In this document: piece by piece, positions 1-8,377 of the stretch | Numbering within the stretch: the first letter of the stretch is position 1 | Layout: every line of letters begins with the position of its first letter | Source of the DNA: Streptosporangium nondiastaticum | GTDB taxonomy: Bacteria; Actinomycetota; Actinomycetes; Streptomycetales; Streptomycetaceae | Length of the DNA: 64,000 nt | Direction: 5' to 3' | Assembly (NCBI RefSeq): GCF_003011965.1 | Contig: NZ_PXWG01000015.1 | Span: 1-64,000, forward strand | The notes under the pieces: model-generated | Databases searched by the model: none | What the model was told of the DNA's origin: nothing | Seen by the model: the letters and a program-made list of their open reading frames with translations, nothing else | Position numbers and translations under genes: made by a program

Positions 1-183
1 GGCACCCACGACGGCCGCCCCCTCCCCGGCGGCCTCGCCCCCAGGGGGCGGGACTCGGGAAGCACGCACCGCCCAGGCGGGCACCGCGTGCCCCGCCATC
101 CCGCCCCCTTCGCCATCCCGCCCCTTCGCGGGCCGGACCCGCCCGCCACGGGACGGACGCGACGGAACCCCGAGGAACCCACC

Positions 184-726
184 ATGACGTACGTCGTCGA
201 ACGCACCTTCAGGACCCTGGACCACCGCTTCAGCGGCCTCTGGGGCGCGCACGAGACCTTCCTGCACACCCTCTCCGCCCGCGGCACCCTCATCGGCGGC
301 GGCCCCTGGGACGGCGAAGGCGGCGAGATCCTCCTCGTCGACGCCCCCGACGAGATCGCCCTCCACCGCGCCCTGCGCCCCGACCCCCTGGTCCGCGAGT
401 CCCTCGTCGCCCAGTCCAGGATCCGCAACTGGAACATCGCCTACGGCCGCCCCGGCTTCACCGGCGCCGCCGGCCGGACCGCCCCGCCCGCGGCGGCCGC
501 CCTCACCCCGCACGAGCGGCGCATCACCCACCTCGTCCTGGCCGGGCACACCAACAACGACATCGCCGCGCGCCTGGGCGTCTCCTGCCGCGCCGTCGAA
601 CAGCACCTCACCCGCGTCTACCGCAAGCTCTCCATCCGGCGCCGCGCCCAGCTCGCCCCCGCCCTCGGCGCCACCCTCCCCGAGACCCTCACCCCGGCCC
701 GCGCGCAGGAACGGCTGACTGCGTGA
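184..726 (+). CDS. YCII-like domain protein fused to a LuxR-type HTH
   Basis: The protein is about 180 aa. Residues 1-95 have the look of a YCII-like dimeric alpha/beta barrel (T-Y-V-V-E opening, then G-T-L-I-G-G-G-P). Residues 108-165 form a LuxR/GerE helix-turn-helix (L-T-P-H-E-R-R-I ... N-D-I-A-A-R-L-G-V-S ... V-E-Q-H-L-T-R-V-Y-R-K-L). The ATG at 184 follows a GAGGAACCCACC stretch; an upstream extension to 88 is proline/arginine-rich and reads like non-coding sequence. The barrel could sense a small metabolite and the HTH bind DNA, so this may be the pathway regulator of the racemase/monooxygenase/hem genes that follow on the same strand. The regulatory role is inferred; the HTH is clear. 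Confidence 0.8.
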   Translation: MTYVVERTFRTLDHRFSGLWGAHETFLHTLSARGTLIGGGPWDGEGGEILLVDAPDEIALHRALRPDPLVRESLVAQSRIRNWNIAYGRPGFTGAAGRTAPPAAAALTPHERRITHLVLAGHTNNDIAARLGVSCRAVEQHLTRVYRKLSIRRRAQLAPALGATLPETLTPARAQERLTA

Positions 727-869
727 TCCCGTAGTGCCCCGCCCAACGCCCCCGTCATACCGTCCAGTTACGCCGCAGGGCACGCCGGACACGCGCCGGC
801 CCCGCGGCGACCGAGGACTTCCCGCGGCCGTTGCCGCCGCCCATTCCGCAGACCAGGGGGCTTCCTTCC

Positions 870-1622
870 ATGACCATGCACAGCACCGCGCGCCTCGGCG
901 TCGTCGTCCCGTCCGGGAACGCCGCCGCCGAGCCGGAGATCGCCCGGCTCACGGCCCCGGCCATGCACCTGCACACCTCCCGCTTCCCCGTCCTGCCGGG
1001 CCGCACCCTGCGCGAGCGCCTCGACGTCTACAACGAGCAACTGCCCGACGTCATCGCCGGGTTCGGCGGACTGGCCCTCGACGCCGTCGTGGTCGCCTGC
1101 AGCGGCTCGCACTACCTCCTCGACCCCGGCGGGGACCGCGAGCTGTGCGACCGGATCGCGCAGACCGCCGGCCACCCCGTCGCCTCCTCCACCCTGGCCA
1201 CCCTCGACACCTGCACCGACCTCGGCCTGACCGACATCGTGCTGGTCTCCCCGTACGAGCCGTGGCTCACCGAACTCTCCGCCCAGTACTGGCAGAAGGC
1301 CGGCCTGAACATCACCCGGGTCGTCCCCGTCCGGGCGGGCGAGCGCTTCTCCCCGTACGACGTCACCACCGACGACCTCGTGCGCCAGGTCGGTGCCGCC
1401 GGGATCCCTTCCGACGCCACCCTGCTGTTCACCGGCACCGGCATGTTCACCTTCGAGGCCCTGGAGCGCATCGGCGACGGCAACGACCGCACCCTGCTGA
1501 CCTCCAACATCTGCTCCGCCCGGTGGGCCCTCAAGCACACCGACGCCACGCCCGCCGGCCCCGGCGGCACCCTGCCCGGGCCGCTGCAGCGCCTCGCCGA
1601 CCGCGCCGGCAGCCGGGCATGA
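870..1622 (+). CDS. Asp/Glu racemase superfamily protein (maleate isomerase / arylmalonate decarboxylase-like)
   Basis: A protein of 250 aa starting M-T-M-H-S-T-A-R-L-G-V-V-V-P-S-G-N, the beta-strand and turn that open the maleate cis-trans isomerase / arylmalonate decarboxylase / EutA family. Two catalytic-type cysteines can be placed: one in A-V-V-V-A-C-S-G-S (about residue 77) and a second near the C-terminus (T-S-N-I-C-S-A, about residue 213). Members isomerise or racemise acidic substrates through cysteine acid/base chemistry. The start at 870 has GGGGGCTTCC upstream; an earlier in-frame start at 831 is possible. The stop overlaps the next ATG by four bases (ATGA), so it is translationally coupled to the FAD monooxygenase, which suggests consecutive reactions. 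The substrate is unknown. Confidence 0.85.
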   Translation: MTMHSTARLGVVVPSGNAAAEPEIARLTAPAMHLHTSRFPVLPGRTLRERLDVYNEQLPDVIAGFGGLALDAVVVACSGSHYLLDPGGDRELCDRIAQTAGHPVASSTLATLDTCTDLGLTDIVLVSPYEPWLTELSAQYWQKAGLNITRVVPVRAGERFSPYDVTTDDLVRQVGAAGIPSDATLLFTGTGMFTFEALERIGDGNDRTLLTSNICSARWALKHTDATPAGPGGTLPGPLQRLADRAGSRA

Positions 1623-2824
1623 ACCCACGCCGGCACCGGGTCGTCGTCGTGGGCGCCGGCCCCGTCGGGCTCACCGCCGCCCTCGTCCTGGCCCACGGCG
1701 GCGTGCCGGTCACCGTCCTCGAAGCGGCCGACGAGCTGTCGACCGCCTCCCGGGCGTCGACGTTCCACCCCGCCACCCTCGACCTCCTCGACGAGCTCGG
1801 CATCGCCGCGCCCCTGCGCGCGGCCGGCCGCGACGTCACCGAGATCCAGTGGCGCGACCTCGACCGGAACCTCCTGCACCGCCTGCCCTACGCGCCCCTC
1901 GAAGGCCGCACCGCCCACCCCTACCGGGTCCACGCCGAACAGGCCCGCCTGACTCCGCTGCTGCTGGCCGCCCTCGGCCGCCACCCCCACGCCGACGTCG
2001 CCTTCGGGCACACCGTCTTCGACCTCCGCCAGGAGCCCGACGGCCTGCGCGTGTGGACCCGCGGCCCCGACGGCGCCCGCGCCCCGCTCGCCGCCCGCCA
2101 CGTCATCGCCGCCGACGGCGCCCGCAGCACCGTCCGCGACCTGCTGCACCTCGACTCCCGGGCCCGCCCCTACCCCTCCTACGCCCTGCGCATCGTCACC
2201 GACACCCCGCTCGACGCCCTGGTGCCGGACCTGTCCCCGCTGACGTACGTCCGCGACGCGCGCACCTCCTTCAGCGTGCTGGGCATGCCCGACCACTGGC
2301 GCCTGATCCACCGCATCCCCGCCACCACCCCCCGCGAGCACGTCACCGCCCCCGCGGCCGTGCACGCCCTGGTCGCGCGCAGCCTGCCCGGCCTCGACTC
2401 CCGCATCCGCATCCGCGACGCCCACACCTACCGCCTGGCCGCCTTCGTCCTGCCGCAGTTCCGGGCCGGACGCGTGCTGTTCGCCGGCGACGCCGCCCAC
2501 CTCACCTCCACCGCCGGCGGCATGAACATGAACTGCGGCCTGCACGACGCCGTCGCCTACGGCCGCGCCCTGATCCGCCTCTACCGCGGCGAGGCCGGGG
2601 ACCGCTCCCTGACCACCGTGGCCGAGGCCCGCCGCGCCGTCGTCCAGGACGCCGTCATCCCGCGCAGCGAGGCCCGCACCGCCGGCATCGACGACGCCAC
2701 GGCCCTGCGCGGCGCCCTCGACGACATCGGCCGCATGACCGCCGACGCGGACGCCCGCACCGACTACCTCGTCAAGGCGTCGCTGCTGGACTGCGCTCCC
2801 CGCCCCGCGCGCGTGGCGGCCTGA
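1619..2824 (+). CDS. FAD-dependent aromatic-ring-type monooxygenase
   Basis: A 401-aa flavoprotein of the PheA/TfdB (PHBH-like) FAD-binding_3 family. The dinucleotide-binding motif V-V-G-A-G-P-V-G-L lies at residues 9-17, the DG motif near A-A-D-G-A-R-S-T-V-R, and the GD motif in L-F-A-G-D-A-A-H-L-T-S, followed by the G-G-M-N-M-N signature. These enzymes hydroxylate electron-rich substrates with NAD(P)H and O2 in the cytoplasm. The gene overlaps the upstream racemase-family gene by four bases and is followed after 68 bp by a second racemase-family gene. It is probably a tailoring or catabolic step on a cyclic intermediate; a pyrrole made from porphobilinogen is one possibility but this is speculative. 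Confidence 0.9.
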   Translation: MNPRRHRVVVVGAGPVGLTAALVLAHGGVPVTVLEAADELSTASRASTFHPATLDLLDELGIAAPLRAAGRDVTEIQWRDLDRNLLHRLPYAPLEGRTAHPYRVHAEQARLTPLLLAALGRHPHADVAFGHTVFDLRQEPDGLRVWTRGPDGARAPLAARHVIAADGARSTVRDLLHLDSRARPYPSYALRIVTDTPLDALVPDLSPLTYVRDARTSFSVLGMPDHWRLIHRIPATTPREHVTAPAAVHALVARSLPGLDSRIRIRDAHTYRLAAFVLPQFRAGRVLFAGDAAHLTSTAGGMNMNCGLHDAVAYGRALIRLYRGEAGDRSLTTVAEARRAVVQDAVIPRSEARTAGIDDATALRGALDDIGRMTADADARTDYLVKASLLDCAPRPARVAA

Positions 2825-2892
2825 TACCCCGGCCCGCCCCGGGCCGCTCCTCCCTCGCATCTGATGGAACGTCATCCGCCCAAAGGAACCCC

Positions 2893-3702
2893 ATGCGCAT
2901 CTGGTTTCACAAACACACCGTGGAGGGCCGCATCCCCCTCCTCGACCAGTGGTACCGCGACCACCTCGACGCCATCGCCGCCCCCGGCACCGTCATCGAC
3001 ATCCACACCCTGCCCGCCGACACCTACCCCGACAACACCCCCTTCGGGCTGGTCGGCCACCACGCCGCCCAGGTGCTGTTCTCCCAGCACTTCGCCCACG
3101 CCGCGGTGCGCGCCGAACGCTCCGGCTACGACGCCTGGATCACCGCCGCCGGCCAGGACCCCGGCCTGCGCGACGCCCGCCACCTCGCCGGCATCCCCAC
3201 CCTCGGCTACGGCGAGAGCGCCTTCTTCCTCTCCGCCATGACCGGCCAGCGCTTCGGGCTCCTCGGCTTCATGCCGCCCCTCGAAGAGCCCATCCGCCAC
3301 AACATCACCCGCTACGGCCTGGACGCGCACCTCGCCGCGTACGAGGTCGTCCCCGGCGGCTGGGACGGCGTCCACCGGGCCCTCGACGGCGACTGCGACC
3401 CCTTCCTCACCGTCTACACCGAGGCCGCCGAACGCGCCCGCGCCGCCGGCGCCGAGGTGATCGTCCCCGCCGAGGGGATCCCCAACGAGATCCTCTGGCA
3501 CCTCGGCGTCCGCGAACTCGCCGGCATGCCCGTCGTCGACCCCGCGGGCCTCGCCGTCAAGCTCGCCGAACTCACCGGAGAGCTCGGGCGCCTGGGCGTC
3601 TTCGCCCGCTCGACCGCCGGCTACTGGTTCCACCGGCCGCCCTCCGACATCGCGCACCACCTCGAAAAGGTATTCCTCGGCTCGACCCTCCAGGGAGCGT
3701 GA
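2893..3702 (+). CDS. Asp/Glu/hydantoin racemase family protein
   Basis: The 269-aa protein resembles the hydantoin/aspartate racemase branch of the same superfamily as the gene at 870. It opens M-R-I-W-F-H-K-H-T-V, and has A-F-F-L-S-A-M-T-G-Q-R-F-G-L-L-G-F and an A-E-V-I-V-P-A-E-G-I-P segment. Canonical members use two cysteines; at the second position, where many have G-C-x-G, this protein reads P-A-E-G-I-P, and at the first I see G-E-S-A-F-F-L, so both usual cysteines appear to be replaced. It may therefore not be a racemase. AAAGGAACCCC precedes the ATG. hemB follows after only eight bases, placing both in one transcript. Confidence 0.75.
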   Translation: MRIWFHKHTVEGRIPLLDQWYRDHLDAIAAPGTVIDIHTLPADTYPDNTPFGLVGHHAAQVLFSQHFAHAAVRAERSGYDAWITAAGQDPGLRDARHLAGIPTLGYGESAFFLSAMTGQRFGLLGFMPPLEEPIRHNITRYGLDAHLAAYEVVPGGWDGVHRALDGDCDPFLTVYTEAAERARAAGAEVIVPAEGIPNEILWHLGVRELAGMPVVDPAGLAVKLAELTGELGRLGVFARSTAGYWFHRPPSDIAHHLEKVFLGSTLQGA

Positions 3703-3710
3703 ACAACCCC

Positions 3711-4733
3711 ATGAACAGCCACTCCACCCTCGGCCCCGCCCCCGCCAGCACTCCCGCCGCGGCCCCGCTGCACCGGCCCCGCCGGCTGCGCCGCACCCCC
3801 CAGCTGCGCCGCCTGACCGCCGAGACCCAGGTCAACGCCAACAACCTCATCCAGCCGCTGTTCCTGCGCGAGGGCATCACCGAGCCCCGCGAGATCCCCT
3901 CCATGCCCGGCGTCTACCAGCACACCCGCGACAGCCTGCGCAAGGCCGCGGCCGAGGCGGTCGCCGCGGGCGTCGGCGGCGTCATGCTCTTCGGCATCCC
4001 CAAGGACAAGGACGAGCGGGGCAGCGGAGCCGTCGACCCCGACGGCATCCTGCAGACGGCCCTGCGCGACGTGACCGCCGAGGTGGGCGACGCGACCGTC
4101 GTCATCGGCGACATCAACCTCGACGAGTACACCACCCACGGCCACACCGGCGTCCTCGGCGCCGACGGCGACGTCGACAACGACGCCAGCGTCCTGCTCT
4201 ACGCCCGGGCCGCCGTCGTCCAGGCCGACGCCGGCGCCCACATCGTCGCCCCCAGCGGCATGATGGACGGCCAGGTCCGCCACATCCGCGCCGCCCTCGA
4301 CGAGGCCGGCCACCACAACGTCGCGATCCTCGGCTACTCCGCCAAGTACGCGTCCCACTTCTACGGGCCCTTCCGCGACGCGGTCGAGTCCTCCCTGCAG
4401 GGCAACCGGCGCACCTACCAGCAGTACCCGGGCAACATCCGGGAGTCCCTGCGCGAGGTCGACCTCGACCTCGCCGAGGGCGCCGACATGGTGATGGTCA
4501 AGCCCGCCCTGGCCTACCTCGACATCGTCCGCCTCATCGCCGACCGCGTCGACGTGCCCGTCTCCGCCTACCAGGTCTCCGGCGAGTACTCCATGATCGA
4601 GGCGGCCGCCGAGCGCGGCTGGATCGACCGCGACGGCACCGTCCTGGAGAGCCTCACCGCCATCCACCGCGCCGGCGCCTCCCAGATCATCACGTACTGG
4701 GCCACCGAGTTCGCCCCGCGTGTGGGCCGCTGA
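3711..4733 (+). CDS. hemB: Porphobilinogen synthase (5-aminolevulinate dehydratase), zinc cysteines absent
   Basis: A 340-aa enzyme condensing two 5-aminolevulinates into porphobilinogen. The two Schiff-base lysines are present: K212 in Y-S-A-K-Y-A-S-H-F-Y-G-P and K264 in M-V-M-V-K-P-A-L-A-Y. The N-terminal arm and R-P-R-R-L-R-R segment are typical. The metal loop reads D-I-N-L-D-E-Y-T-T-H-G-H-T-G (134-147), so the three positions that bind catalytic zinc in Cys-type enzymes are N136, D138 and T146. A GTG at 3699 is an alternative start, but ATG 3711 sits better behind the GGGAG at 3692. A 13-bp perfect hairpin follows the stop. The cluster position beside racemase and monooxygenase genes suggests a pathway-specific copy. 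Confidence 0.93.
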   Translation: MNSHSTLGPAPASTPAAAPLHRPRRLRRTPQLRRLTAETQVNANNLIQPLFLREGITEPREIPSMPGVYQHTRDSLRKAAAEAVAAGVGGVMLFGIPKDKDERGSGAVDPDGILQTALRDVTAEVGDATVVIGDINLDEYTTHGHTGVLGADGDVDNDASVLLYARAAVVQADAGAHIVAPSGMMDGQVRHIRAALDEAGHHNVAILGYSAKYASHFYGPFRDAVESSLQGNRRTYQQYPGNIRESLREVDLDLAEGADMVMVKPALAYLDIVRLIADRVDVPVSAYQVSGEYSMIEAAAERGWIDRDGTVLESLTAIHRAGASQIITYWATEFAPRVGR

Positions 4734-4768
4734 CCGCCGTACCGCGCCCGCGCGACGAACCACCGTCT

Positions 4769-4808
4769 CCTGCCGGCCGGGACGGCCCCCCTCCGCCCGG
4801 CCGGCAGG
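4769..4808 (+). terminator. Perfect 13-bp hairpin between hemB and hemA
   Basis: Arms 4769-4781 and 4796-4808 are exactly complementary (C-C-T-G-C-C-G-G-C-C-G-G-G) around a 14-nt loop. There is no T-tract. It may terminate or attenuate the upstream transcript or act as a processing/stability element between two segments of the cluster. Confidence 0.6.
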
Positions 4809-4849
4809 CGCCCCGCTTCCCGCCCGCCTCACACCAAGGTGCACAGACC

Positions 4850-6208
4850 GTGGAACGACACACACCCGATGACAACCGGCTGATGGCCGTGGGCATCAGC
4901 CACGCCACCGCCCCGCTCGACCTCCTCGAGCGCCTCTACGAGACCCCGCGCCCGCTGGAGGACCTGGCCGGCGACATGGCCGGCGCCCCGGGCCTCGGCT
5001 CCTCCCTCGTCCTGTCGACCTGCAACAGGATGGAGGTCTACCTGGAGGCCGAGCCCGGCGCCGACCCCGCGCCCGCCGTCGCCCGCCTGATCGCCGAGCA
5101 CACCGGCGTCCACGCCGACGAGATCGCCCCGTACGCCTACGTCCGCGCCGCCGACGACGCGCTGCGCCACCTCTTCCAGGTCGCCGCCGGCCTCGACTCC
5201 GTCGTCCTGGGCGAGGACCAGATCCTCGGCCAGGTCAAGGAGGCCCTCGACCGCTCCCAGCGCACCGGCACCGCCAGCAAGACCCTCAACCAGGCCGTCC
5301 AGGCCGCCCTGCGCGCCGGCAAGCGCGCCCGCAACGAGACCGGCCTCAACGAGGCCGGCCGCTCCCTGGCCACCGCCGGGCTCGCCTTCTTCGAGCGCCT
5401 CGTCGGCTCGCTCGACGGCAGGACGGCCCTCGTCATCGGCGCCGGCTCCTTCGGCGGCGTCGTCCTCGCCGCGCTGCGCCGCTCCGGCCTGCAGACCGTC
5501 CACATGGCCAACCGCACGCCCGACAAGGCCCAGCGCCTGGCCGAGACCGCGGGCGGCACCGGATACCCCCTGGAGGACATCCCGCGCCTCCTGGCGGAGG
5601 TCGACGTGGTCGTCAGCTGCACCGCCTCCACCGTCCCGCTCGTCACCCGCGAGGACGTCGCCGCGGCCATGGCCGCCCGCGGGGGCCGCGATCTGTACCT
5701 GCTCGACCTGTCGCTGCCCCGCAACATCGAGGCCGGCGTCGCCGACGTTGCGGGCACCGTCCTGGTCGACCTCCAGCGCATCGCCGCCGAGGGCGGCGAC
5801 GACGAACTCTCCGTCGCCAGCGTCGAGTCCGCCCACCGCATCGTCGACACCGAGGTCGCCGCCTTCAAGGCGGACCGCCGCGCCGCCCGCGCCACCCCCA
5901 TCCTCGCCGCCCTGCGCACCAGCGCCGCCGAGGCCACCGCCACCGAACTCGACCGGCTCAGCCGCCGCCTGGACGCCATGGACAGCGCCGCCCAGGAGGA
6001 GGTCGCCCACAGCGTCCGGCGCATCGTCGACAAGATGCTCCACCAGCCCACCGTCCGCGCCCGCCGGCTCGCCGGCGCCCCCGACGGCGACGTCTACGTC
6101 GACGCCCTGCGCGCCCTCTTCGCCCCCGAGACCGGCCCCCGCGCCACCGCCGCCGCGGCCGCCTCGCCCACCGCAAACACCGCCGCCGCCCAGGAGATCA
6201 TGGCATGA
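4850..6208 (+). CDS. hemA: Glutamyl-tRNA reductase
   Basis: The 452-aa protein reduces glutamyl-tRNA(Glu) to glutamate-1-semialdehyde, the committed step of the C5 tetrapyrrole route. Domain order is standard: catalytic domain with nucleophilic C58 in L-S-T-C-N-R-M-E-V-Y, the G-E-D-Q-I-L-G-Q-V-K signature, an NADPH-binding domain with V-I-G-A-G-S-F-G, and a C-terminal dimerisation helix. The C-terminus has an Ala/Thr-rich tail. Start is GTG at 4850 with AAGG upstream. The stop overlaps the next ATG (ATGA), coupling it to the acyl-CoA synthetase. In Streptomyces the housekeeping hemA normally sits with hemC/hemD, which are missing here, so this is probably a dedicated paralogue. Confidence 0.93.
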   Translation: MERHTPDDNRLMAVGISHATAPLDLLERLYETPRPLEDLAGDMAGAPGLGSSLVLSTCNRMEVYLEAEPGADPAPAVARLIAEHTGVHADEIAPYAYVRAADDALRHLFQVAAGLDSVVLGEDQILGQVKEALDRSQRTGTASKTLNQAVQAALRAGKRARNETGLNEAGRSLATAGLAFFERLVGSLDGRTALVIGAGSFGGVVLAALRRSGLQTVHMANRTPDKAQRLAETAGGTGYPLEDIPRLLAEVDVVVSCTASTVPLVTREDVAAAMAARGGRDLYLLDLSLPRNIEAGVADVAGTVLVDLQRIAAEGGDDELSVASVESAHRIVDTEVAAFKADRRAARATPILAALRTSAAEATATELDRLSRRLDAMDSAAQEEVAHSVRRIVDKMLHQPTVRARRLAGAPDGDVYVDALRALFAPETGPRATAAAAASPTANTAAAQEIMA

Positions 6209-8256
6209 GTGCAATATCCGCCCTGTGGAACGCCGACTCCATCGCCGTCATCGGAGCGACCGAACGCCCCGGCGCCCTCGGCCGGAAGCCCATGGACTTC
6301 CTGCTGCGCCACGGCTACAAGGGCCGCATCCTGCCCATCAACCCCCGCGGCGGAGAGGTCCTCGGTGTCCCCGCCTACCCGAGCCTCACCGATGTCCAGG
6401 GGCCCGTCGACCTCGCCCTGATCATGGTCGCGGCCGACCGCGTCCCCGGCGCCGTCGACGACTGCATCGCCGCCGGCGTGCCCCTGGCCATCATCGCCTC
6501 CTCCGGCTTCGCCGAGACCGGCGAGGAGGGCGCCGCCCTCCAGGACGACCTCGTGGCCCGCGCCCGCGCCGGCGGCCTGCGCCTCATCGGTCCCAACTGC
6601 ATCGGCGCCGTCAGCTTCAACAACCGCGTCCTTGCCACCTTCAGCCCGCTCTTCGGCGCCGAGAGCGTCCCCTTCGAGCCCGGCACCCTCGCCTTCGTCA
6701 GCCAGAGCGGCGCCCTCGGCTTCGGCGCCGCCAGCCTCGCCCTGCAGCGCGGCCTGCGCCCCGGCTGGGTCGTCAGCACGGGCAACGACGCCGACGTCAC
6801 CGCCCTCGAAGTCCTCCGCGAGCTGTCCGCCGAGCCCGAGTGCACCGGCCTCCTCGGCTACCTGGAGGACACCCCGGACATCGGTACGCTGCGCACGCTC
6901 GCCGCCTCCGGCAAGCCCGTCGCCCTGCTGAAGTCCGGCCGCACCGAGGCCGGCGGCCGGGCCGCCGCCTCCCACACCGGAGCCCTCGCCACCGACGACC
7001 GCGTCCTGGACGCCGCCCTGCGCCAGCTCGGCATCGTCCGCGTCGACGACATCGATGAACTCCTCGACGTCGCCCAGGCCTTCGAGTTCCCCCTGCGCCC
7101 CAAGGGGCCCAAGGTCGCCGTCGTCACCACCTCCGGCGGCTCGGGCATCCTCGCCGCCGACGCCGTCGAGGACGCCGGCCTCGAACTGAGCGCCCTCAGC
7201 CCGGAGAGCACCGCCGCGCTCGCCGAGATCGTCCCGCCCTTCGGCGCCGTCGACAACCCCGTCGACATCACCGCCACCGTCCTGAGCGACCCCTCGCTCT
7301 TCGACAAGTCCCTCGACGTCCTGATCGCCGACCCCGCCGTCGACATCATCATCGCCTGCTTCTGCGTCATGGCCGGCCCCGACGTCGAGAAGGCCGTCAC
7401 CGCCCTGTCCAAGGCGGCCCGCAAGGGCGGCAAGCCCATCCTCGTCGCCCGCACCGGCGCCGACTTCCTCGCCCCCGACGCCCCCGCCCAGCTCCGCGAG
7501 GCCGGCCTGCCCGACTACCCCACGCCCGCCCGCGCCCTGCGCGCCGCGTCCGCCCTCTGGCAGGTCAGCCGCCCGCGCACCGCCCCGGACGGCACCACCG
7601 GCCCCGGCGCCGCAGCCCCCGCGCCGGACGTCACCGAGCCGCAGCTCAAATCGCTCCTGGCGGCCGCCGGCGCCACCGTCCCCAAGGGCCGCCTCGTCAC
7701 CGGCGGCGAGGACGCGGCACGCCTGGTGGCCGAGCTCGGCGGCCGCGCCGTCGCCAAGGCGGTCGTCCCCGGGCTGCTGCACAAGTCCGAGGCCGGAGGA
7801 GTCCTCGTCGGCATCACCGAGCAGGAGGCGCCCGGGGCCCACGACAAGCTCGCCGCGCTCGGCGGCGGCGTCCTCGTCGAGGAACTCGCCCCCGCCGGCG
7901 TCGAGATGATCGTCGGCGCCCGCACGAGCGCCCTCGGCACCGTCCTGACCGTCGGCCTCGGCGGCATCTTCACCGAGATCCTCGACGACGTCAGCCACCG
8001 CCTGCTGCCGCTGGCCCCCGGCGACGCCGAAGCGATGATCGCCGAACTGCGCGGCGCGGCCCTCCTGAACGGCGCCCGCGGCACGGGCGCCGCCGACACC
8101 GCCGCCCTCGCCCGCCTCCTGGAGGACGTCGCCGCCGCCGTCCAGGACTGGCCCGAGGGCTTCGAGCTCGACCTCAACCCCGTGCGCGTCCTGAAGAAGG
8201 GCGCGGGCGCGGTGGTGCTCGACGCCGCGTACACGGTGACCGGCGCTTCCGCCTGA
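6205..8256 (+). CDS. Acyl-CoA synthetase (NDP-forming), acetate-CoA ligase family
   Basis: A 683-aa single-chain enzyme. Residues 8-130 form the CoA-binding Rossmann domain ([14 protein letters not shown]), 150-450 the succinyl-CoA-ligase-like and flavodoxin-like parts with the phospho-histidine H257 in A-S-H-T-G-A-L, and about 480-680 an ATP-grasp domain ([16 protein letters not shown]). Family members make or use acyl-CoA with ADP/ATP via a phosphohistidine. It is inserted between hemA and hemL, translationally coupled to hemA. A CoA ligase with 5-aminolevulinate enzymes recalls pathways that activate ALA as a CoA ester, but those known pathways use AMP-forming ligases. The substrate is unknown. 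Confidence 0.88.
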   Translation: MSAISALWNADSIAVIGATERPGALGRKPMDFLLRHGYKGRILPINPRGGEVLGVPAYPSLTDVQGPVDLALIMVAADRVPGAVDDCIAAGVPLAIIASSGFAETGEEGAALQDDLVARARAGGLRLIGPNCIGAVSFNNRVLATFSPLFGAESVPFEPGTLAFVSQSGALGFGAASLALQRGLRPGWVVSTGNDADVTALEVLRELSAEPECTGLLGYLEDTPDIGTLRTLAASGKPVALLKSGRTEAGGRAAASHTGALATDDRVLDAALRQLGIVRVDDIDELLDVAQAFEFPLRPKGPKVAVVTTSGGSGILAADAVEDAGLELSALSPESTAALAEIVPPFGAVDNPVDITATVLSDPSLFDKSLDVLIADPAVDIIIACFCVMAGPDVEKAVTALSKAARKGGKPILVARTGADFLAPDAPAQLREAGLPDYPTPARALRAASALWQVSRPRTAPDGTTGPGAAAPAPDVTEPQLKSLLAAAGATVPKGRLVTGGEDAARLVAELGGRAVAKAVVPGLLHKSEAGGVLVGITEQEAPGAHDKLAALGGGVLVEELAPAGVEMIVGARTSALGTVLTVGLGGIFTEILDDVSHRLLPLAPGDAEAMIAELRGAALLNGARGTGAADTAALARLLEDVAAAVQDWPEGFELDLNPVRVLKKGAGAVVLDAAYTVTGASA

Positions 8257-8264
8257 CGGATGCG

Positions 8265-8295
8265 GGAGCCGGCGGCACCGCCCGCCGCCGGCTCC
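8265..8295 (+). terminator. Perfect 12-bp hairpin after the acyl-CoA synthetase
   Basis: Arms 8265-8276 and 8284-8295 (G-G-A-G-C-C-G-G-C-G-G-C and its complement) enclose a 7-nt loop directly after the stop codon. No T-tract is seen. It may be partial termination or 3' end protection before hemL. Confidence 0.5.
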
Positions 8296-8377
8296 GCCTT
8301 CCTCCCCGGGTGTTCCTTCCCCGGTCTTCCTCCCTCTGTCTTTTCCTCGTGAAATCCCTTTGCGAAAGGCCCCCGTC

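Noticed and set aside
1..183. C-terminal end of a gene entering from the left
   Set aside because: Frames are open but proline/arginine-rich with no clear stop or homology; nothing can be supported.
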